Shown here one piece after another: positions 53,948-64,000 of a stretch of 64,000 nucleotides of DNA (positions are counted from its first letter, which is position 1; the number at the start of each line of letters is the position of its first letter). A program made the position numbers and the translations under genes. The notes beneath the pieces are model-generated. The model did not search any database. It was given only the letters and a program-made list of their open reading frames with translations, and was not told the DNA's origin. Origin of the DNA: Mucor racemosus (Eukaryota; Mucoromycota; Mucoromycetes; Mucorales; Mucoraceae); assembly GCA_027405735.1 (NCBI GenBank), contig JAPEHQ010000009.1:930001-994000 (forward strand). The letters are read 5' to 3'.

Positions 53948-55823
53948 TTAAACAATTACACAATTTACAGCTGCATTACTTAATCCTGCTTCTTCGATAG
54001 TTTGATCAAGCACATCAATTAATTGAGTACGATTAAAAACCAACTATAGAAAATTTAATTAATTTCAATAAACAAAACCTATACATATAACGAGAAATAC
54101 CTCAAATTGTTGATTGTTGGCATCAGGAACATCTGATTTAACAAACTCAAATATATATCGAACAGGGTCTGTCTTCAAGAATCGTCTAATAATTCTACTT
54201 CCATCACCCATTCTTAATTGAATTCTAGTAGAGTTGCCCAAATCTGTTGTTTCATCTCTCTTTACTGCTTTAATACCATCAAAAGCAGATCCCGCTTTTA
54301 ATTCCTCTTCATCATCGTTTTCTTCATCAGATTGTACAGTGTATGGTGTTTGTTCCGAGGATTTTTCTTTTCCCTTTATCGAATCATTTGGTTGTTTTGG
54401 TTCAATATCCATTTGTGAGACCTCTGGCGAGTCTGTTGGTGTATCTTCACTGGGTCCATCTAACGATGCTGCAATAGCTGCATTTAATTGTTCTTCTTCA
54501 CTCATATCTGATATATTCTAAAATTTGGAAATAAAAGTTAGTTGCTGATGTTTGATCATATAATATTTAAATATACCTTTGCTTTTTTGGGGCGTTTAGG
54601 GATTGCTGCTGAACTTGGGCTATCTGGTGAATTTTGTTCCATAAATTCAGTAACATCCATCATAAAGTCTGTAGGAGATAATGCTTTTTCCCAAACTTTA
54701 ATACGTTCACCTGTACGAGCATCAATGATTGCGAGATGAGGGTATCCATTGACAGTGTAAAACGTGCTATAACGGGTACCATCTGAACTGTTGTTGGTGT
54801 ACTTTTTTTTTGTTTTGTTTAAATGAAAAATTAATTTGAAGTGACAAAAAACAAAAAGATAAATGATTTTACTTACTTGTAGGAAGATAAATGATTCTTT
54901 CACAATGTCCTTAACAATTGTATCGCTCCACAAATCTCGATTTAAAACTTGACAAGAAAATTCAGTGGGATCTTGTACATTAATCATTAACCATTTATTC
55001 TTTTCTTTGGCAGCTTCTCTAGCCTGTAATAAACGGGTTAGTTAGTATATATCAAATGCAATTGTTTTTTCTCAGGAGTAACATACTTCCTCAAAGTTAC
55101 CACGAAACATTATATCAAATGGTGGTCTAAAGAGATCGGCCAAGCGTCTCGCTTTTGCACTTGCAGGACTACCGAGAGCTTCTGAGGGAGACCCAGATGA
55201 AGATCTGCTTGGTACTAATTACATTATTAGATAATTTTTCAAGATGTTGATATTGTTTGATTTACCATCAGACTGTAATCTACTTAAAAAATCTGTTACG
55301 GATCCAGTAGCTGAATCACCTTGATTAAATACAGAAGGACGACTCACACCAACTGAGAACAAAAAATTTAATATTTCATACATGCACTTTTGATTAATAT
55401 CTACAAAACTTACCATTGTCTCTTCTAGGCCACATGGGAGAAGAATATAAATCGCTTGTGCTTCCACCAGCCAAAATATCAGTTTTGGGAGCAATAGGTG
55501 CTCTGACCTCTTGTTCTTGTTGCATTTGTCTAGCAATCTCTTCATCTGTCATAATGTTGCCATTATCCGAATGAATTGATTCGGGTCTTGATGAAGAGCT
55601 AGTAGCAGTAGGAATTGACTGTTGAGCTCCTCCACTCTCTAAATAAAGATCGATGGCTGAACTGACATTATTGTCTGCAATCTATAGGAGAATTATGTGT
55701 GGTTTAATAGTTGCGAATACACGCGTGTATGGAATGTATAGCTTTTACCTCCAAAAAATTCTGTGCATCTGATGGTGTAGCACCTGTAATTTCACAGAAA
55801 TTTAAAATGTCTTGCTCACTCAT
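53948..55823 (-). CDS. UBX5-like: UBXN7/Ubx5-type UBA-UAS-UIM-UBX protein
   Basis: Eight exons: complement(55749..55823), (55414..55681), (55266..55352), (55087..55214), (54877..55023), (54577..54801), (54101..54517), (53948..54043). The total is 1,443 nt, 480 residues, all phases consistent. Domains in order: UBA (about 1-45, 'DILNFCEITGATPSDAQNFLE'), a disordered linker, UAS thioredoxin-like (about 165-285, 'FDIMFRGNFEEAREAAKEKNKWLMINVQ', 'YTVNGYPHLAIIDARTG'), UIM (about 315-329, 'EEEQLNAAIAASL'), an acidic linker, and UBX (about 405-480, 'TRIQLRMGDGSRIIRRF'). This architecture links Cdc48/p97 (through UBX) to ubiquitylated substrates and cullin ligases. Exon 6 uses an A-rich acceptor (AAAAAG), the weakest junction. 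tRNA-Gly lies just beyond its 3' end. Confidence 0.93.
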
Positions 55824-59372
<3,549 letters not shown>

Positions 59373-60387
59373 CTTGAATATAATATGTTTTTTTGAGAAA
59401 AAAGTGTAGAGAAGAAGAAGAAGAAGATGTAAGCAACATCGCGTTTGATATATACTATGCAAGATGGGAGTCACTTTACCCGGGGTTTTATTCATGATCT
59501 ATGATTTGAAACGGCTTTCAAATTAGTATGAAACATCAGTTCATTTGTAGGGAACAACAGTTTATACCAGATAAAATGTGTGGTATATATAAAAGATGAT
59601 TGAGTGACGTTAAGCTTTCCTGATGAGCGACCCCTCCTTGCATTGGGTTTGTGTGAATTGTAGCACAATACAACCATTATAGACAACTAATTTAGTTCCA
59701 ACATTTCTGATTTCTCTAGCAATATTGTAAGCACAGACAGGTTTCTTATTTATACTGTCAAAAGAAAGGGAGTAAATCAATCACCCGAGCCTCTCCATTC
59801 AATGCCATTAGATTATTTCGCTGATTAGTATATATAATATCAGTTGGCATCTACTAACTTAGAATAAACAGGTTCTATACGAATTAGCGGCATTATCCGA
59901 TGGGTTGGTGATCAAAGCAGATTGTTGATTTTCTCCCGAAAGGATGCAAAAAACGAATGTCCAAAAAAAAGCATATTTATGAAATATTATGAATATCAAT
60001 AAACTGCAGTTGGAAATGCTCTGCTTTTTATACGTACCTAATACATTTCTGACAACTGATAAGCTTGTAAAAGGCATATTATGATATTATTTTATAGGTT
60101 TCACCCATCCATAGACCAGAATTGAAGTTTCATTTAACTACATTGACTAGACATTTAACAAATCTGAAAAATTATCGCTTTTTTTACAGAATGTATCAAC
60201 TTGTAAATGCAGATGAAGTGCATTGGAGTTCAAAAATGGTAAATAAATGGTTCGAGTGATAAGATCAGATTGTGATCAAGAGCCTCCTCCATTTTGTTCC
60301 GTTTTCAAGCATAGAAATGAAATTTGTGTGTGTGGCGAGCCTATAATTCTTTTTCATGTGTCTTTATTTATTTATCTGAAAACAAAC

Positions 60388-60418
<31 letters not shown>

Positions 60419-61875
60419 TGGGTCATTATCGTATTTATTCTCACACAAAATGCGGCTACCCATCCGAGATATTTTTTTTCAAAACTGATGGCATTATGTG
60501 ATATGTAATCAGGGCAGCAAGCTCAATCATTATGTTTTATATTCTTGATTTGATTTCAATATATGTTGATGAATATAAGATCCGAAAAATTGTGTATCTG
60601 AAAAGAACAATAGACTTTTAAAGATTGTGCGGGTGGATGGACCCGAGAAAAAAAAAAAAAAAAAAAAAAAAGCCAGTGAAATTTGTTTTCAAAGAGTTTT
60701 TTTTAAATTATTTTTTCATGCATATGACATAAACTACAATTACATATCTATCTTCAACATGTCAAAAATAGGATTACATTTTTTGTTTCTTGAAAAAGCA
60801 TGCAAATTCGTAATTGCAAGCTACTTTTAGTACCACACAGCCCCTTTTTTTTATCAACAAAAGCGGCGTTTTTTTTTGTAGTACAACCAAAACACAGTTA
60901 TACATTAATGTCAAATTATGCAATTCTTACGGATCTAAAGGAGAGATACTAGCACAAATATGTTTATCGATAATTAATTAATGAACAATAAATATCATCA
61001 TAAATACCAAAATTAGGGTTTGCATTGTTATAATGTAAAGAAATTGGTATGGGAATAATGAAAATGTAGATAGACGGCATTAATAATTGTTTGCTCATTA
61101 ATGCATCTTATTGACGCTTTTTCTTTTTTTGTTTATTTATTTACTTTTGTATATGGTATGATTTATAAAATCACTTTTTAGTGGTATTCGTGAGAAGCTG
61201 AAGTTATAAATGGAAAGTATGATGCGTTGGCCATTAAATACACACACGGATATATATAGTCGTTTCCCGCTCTTTTTTTTTCTAATAGCACAAATAAACC
61301 ATCTATTAAATAAGCTATGAGTCTACGCAAGTGTTGGAATTGCGTGAAAAATCGTCATAATTTTGCATTGTATCAATAACAACAAGTTTTTTTTTAATTG
61401 TTTATATAAATTGTCCTACATCGACTAAAAAAAGAAGACATGACCATTTCTAAAATAATAAAAAGGAGATCGCCGTTGTTCCTTAAAGCAGGTACCATAA
61501 CATTTTTGTATCGATTTTCACACAAAGCGCATGACATGAGATCATGTTGTTGTTATTATCCTAAAAAACAAGGCGTAGTACTTGTGTATTTTTGTACCTG
61601 ATTTATTTTTACGAGCCTAATCGACCCAACGCTTTAGTTACAATACAACACACTAATACAAATGTAACTTAGCATATTTATTATATAATTGATTTATTGA
61701 CATATATTTCATCATTTATTTAATACAGCTAACTAGAAACATTGAATTGAAGTGTGGGAGATAGAGATAGAGAGGGCGATAGAGAGAGATAGAGAGGAGG
61801 GGGGGGGGGAAGAGAAAAAAGAAAAAAGTAAGAGACAATTTATATATATATATATACACAAAAAGATAATAATAA
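59373..61875. other. Long intergenic region, simple-sequence rich
   Basis: Contains TPI promoter sequence, A-tracts of about 22-24 at 60390-60413 and 60649-60671, T-tracts, and a GA-rich run with G10 (about 61754-61813) followed by (TA)n. ORFs at 59859-60077, 60247-60501 and 60627-60830 are low-complexity. No gene is supported. Confidence 0.5.
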
Positions 61876-62805
61876 TTAATATCTTTGGACGTGAGCTAGA
61901 TCTTTTAAAGAGTCGAAAAAGACCGTAGGAGAATGGCGGAATCTACCAAAACCTTCCAAAGCCTCAAATTCATCTTTTGTTATATTATGAATTGAAGTAT
62001 TTGGAGTATTTAATGGCTCATTAGTAGGATTGCACAAATCAGCAACAGATAACCTTCTTGTTCTTTTCAATGGAGGTGTGTGGATTACAACATCTTCATC
62101 CTCTTCATCGGAAGAAGATGAAGAAGATGAGAATATTTGTCTTTTAGGTGAGGATGAAGATAAAGAAATTGGAGAGATAAGACCAGAAGAATGTGATTGA
62201 CGTTGATGAGTTTGTATGTATAATTCATTATCACAATAGTTCTTTGCAAGATTACTTGTTTTTTGTTGTTGTTGCTGTTGGTGTTGCTCACAAGTAGCAG
62301 TAGAAGAAGAAGAAGACGAAGAAGAAGCAGTAGATGTATTTGTGCTTTTTCCAAGGGGAGATTGTTTGGTCTGTGCTCTTGTATTCGCACGATTATTATC
62401 GCCTGGACCATCTTTATGGTGACGATCCTTGGGATGAGAATTTATAATGCTATAATGGTTATTGTTTCTGTGCGTTTGAGTGTGTTGCATCATATTGTCA
62501 AATCTACTAAATGCTTTTTTACATTCAGGAACAATGCATACAAAGGGCTTCTAAAAATGTGTATCAGATCAAATTGTGTTAGTTTTTTAATGTTAAAGAA
62601 ATAAATTCCAATGTATAATTACTTCTCCAGTATGTTTTCTGATTAAAAAAGGCATGTTAGATACTGATAGTATGCATGAAAAACTCATGTTTTACCTTGC
62701 ATGGCGTGCGAGATGTTCACTTCGAGTAAATATCATATTGCAATCACCATAACCTTGGCATTGGAAAAGCTTAGGTCTTGAATTTCTTGCACGTTTTTGA
62801 TGCAT
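61876..62805 (-). CDS. C2H2 zinc-finger transcription factor (two fingers)
   Basis: Exons complement(62696..62805), (62623..62638) and (61876..62550) give 266 residues. The middle exon is only 16 nt and encodes the TGE of the finger linker. Two tandem C2H2 fingers start near residue 12: '[26 protein letters not shown]' and '[25 protein letters not shown]', joined by the canonical HTGEKPF linker. Finger helices RSEHLARH and RFDNMMQH resemble Msn2/Msn4- and Azf1-type fungal regulators. The remainder is Ser-, Gln- and Asp/Glu-rich with a basic 'PPLKRTRR' segment. It is a DNA-binding regulator; its targets are unknown. The upstream region has a (GAAA)n repeat at 62837-62870. Confidence 0.88.
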
Positions 62806-62836
62806 TTTATATAGGATTAGAGAAAGAAATGAGATT

Positions 62837-62869
<33 letters not shown>

Positions 62870-62870
62870 A
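62837..62870 (+). repeat. (GAAA)n microsatellite
   Basis: About eight GAAA units, then GA-rich sequence and an A-tract, in the presumed 5' UTR or promoter of the zinc-finger gene. Confidence 0.9.
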
Positions 62871-63096
62871 GAGAGAGAAAAAGATAGATAAAAAAAAAAA
62901 AAAAGGTCTAATTATATACAATAAACAACGCCATTTTTTCAAATGAGAAAAAGCTCCTTTTTTATTGAGATATTAGATTATTAGAGCCAGAGGGCGTGGG
63001 TGTATTTAAAGGAGAAAAATTGTCCAGGCACAAGCTATTTTCCTGTTATTAAACGCAGTAAGTAGATTTCGTCATAATGGCGCAGACAATCACTGT

Positions 63097-64000
63097 TTAT
63101 TCCATATCATCCATCAAAAAATCATCCTGGTAGCGCCTGTATAAAAAATTAGTAAAGTTGAGCATCAAAAAAATGCAGCTATAAAATATCTGACTTTTCC
63201 TCTTTACCTTGATTTTTCTCCATTTTCATCATCATCATCGTCGTCGTCGTTAATACCTTCTTCCTCAGCAATAGGTGCATTCATACTCTCACTTTTACAT
63301 GAAAAAAATATCATTCGTTTTAATTTTCGATTGAAAAAGAAATAATTCATGGACCATCTAAGAGGGGGGAGGAGTTCTTTTTTTATCAGTATATTTGAAA
63401 TTCAGTGTAATTCCAGTGTATTACTTACAAATAACCTTCTTCTTCATTCATAGGGTCATCGTCCACATCAGGATTATAAGTATAAACATCGCAATCATTC
63501 AATTGAACAATCTCGTCTAAAACATCCCATAACCTTTTACAATTTATAAATACAGTGTACGATTTGCACAATAATCAAAAATCTCTCACCTGTATCGGTT
63601 TACTATCACATCATTTCCCAAATTAAATAAAGTCGTATTAACAGAATTCATTACCATCTCCACAGATGGTAACTTCAAAAATTGATCAGGTCTCACATCT
63701 TCAAAATCATGTTCAGGGAATGCAGCATTTAATGTAGCCAATAGATAAAAGAATGTTTTACGAGGAGCAGCTTCCGTTAATCTACCGAAAGGTGAAATCA
63801 CTTGTAATTCATCTGGTGAAATAGAGCCAGGTGCTAATAAATCTGCATTGTATCTATTTTCAAGCGTTTTAAATAGTTTTTTATCTGTTCCAGCGGATTT
63901 ACCTTTTTATACAACTTAGTAATAATTCATATTTATTCAACTATTTTACAACTTACAGGAGTATGCTTCTACTCTTCCCGTCAGAATACATTCAGATGTT
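63097..64000 (-). CDS. MAF1: MAF1, RNA polymerase III repressor (5' end beyond window)
   Basis: Exons complement(63097..63136), (63208..63291), (63429..63533), (63590..63902) and (63957..>64000), all in frame. Conserved boxes are 'RVEAYSCK' (box A end), 'RKTFFYLLATLNAAFPEHDF' with 'PSVEMVMNSVNTTLF' (box B), and 'LWDVLDEIVQLNDCDVYTYNPDVDDDP' (box C), followed by an acidic tail ending 'RRYQDDFLMDDME'. Maf1 represses Pol III transcription when dephosphorylated after TORC1/PKA signals fall. The N-terminal residues lie to the right of the window, so the length is unknown. Introns are 71, 137, 56 and 54 nt. Confidence 0.93.

Overview
The window is nuclear DNA of a fungus. It is AT-rich, introns are mostly 54-82 nt with GTAAGT-like donors, and several genes have small 5' exons. 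The gene content (chromodomain Ty3/Gypsy element, Pet8-like carrier, PAS-kinase-like catalytic domain, Ypp1/TTC7, MAF1, UBXN7-like) fits an early-diverging fungus, most likely Mucoromycota. The phylum is inference; no marker in the window fixes it.

Three repeat-rich blocks alternate with three gene-rich blocks. Repeat block 1 (1-14.2 kb) holds a nearly intact Ty3/Gypsy chromovirus (736-7062) with LTRs that look identical on reading, ATTAT target duplications and one in-frame TGA between protease and reverse transcriptase. It also holds solo LTRs, a tRNA-derived SINE candidate and copies of several dispersed families that I label R, S, T, U, V and W. Gene block 1 (14.3-21.1 kb) has a hypothetical gene, a mitochondrial carrier, a protein tyrosine phosphatase, a protein kinase and a Coq11-like SDR. 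Repeat block 2 (21.4-27.8 kb) has a 5'-truncated LINE, a five-level nest of LTRs with a hAT MITE, and two near-identical 1.1-kb S repeats. Gene block 2 (28-43.8 kb) has a uL30 protein (Rpl7/Rlp7), ARF1, Ypp1/TTC7 (9 exons), a three-repeat Myb protein, a small basic coiled-coil protein, ribosomal protein uL18 (RPL5) and a PhoD-like phosphatase. Repeat block 3 (44.1-53.3 kb) is largely an inverted and rearranged counterpart of block 1. Gene block 3 (53.4-64 kb) has tRNA-Gly(GCC), a UBXN7-like gene, triosephosphate isomerase, a C2H2 zinc-finger gene and the 3' part of MAF1, which runs off the right end.

The most informative result concerns the repeats. Block 1 and block 3 copies let insertions be read against natural empty sites within the same 64 kb, so the boundaries and target duplications of the gypsy element, of at least eight solo LTRs in five families and of the hAT MITE can be fixed to the base. 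One dispersed family (R) carries a captured piece of a cytoplasmic dynein intermediate chain gene in three copies. All exon structures were joined by eye; each was checked for reading-frame continuity across every splice junction.
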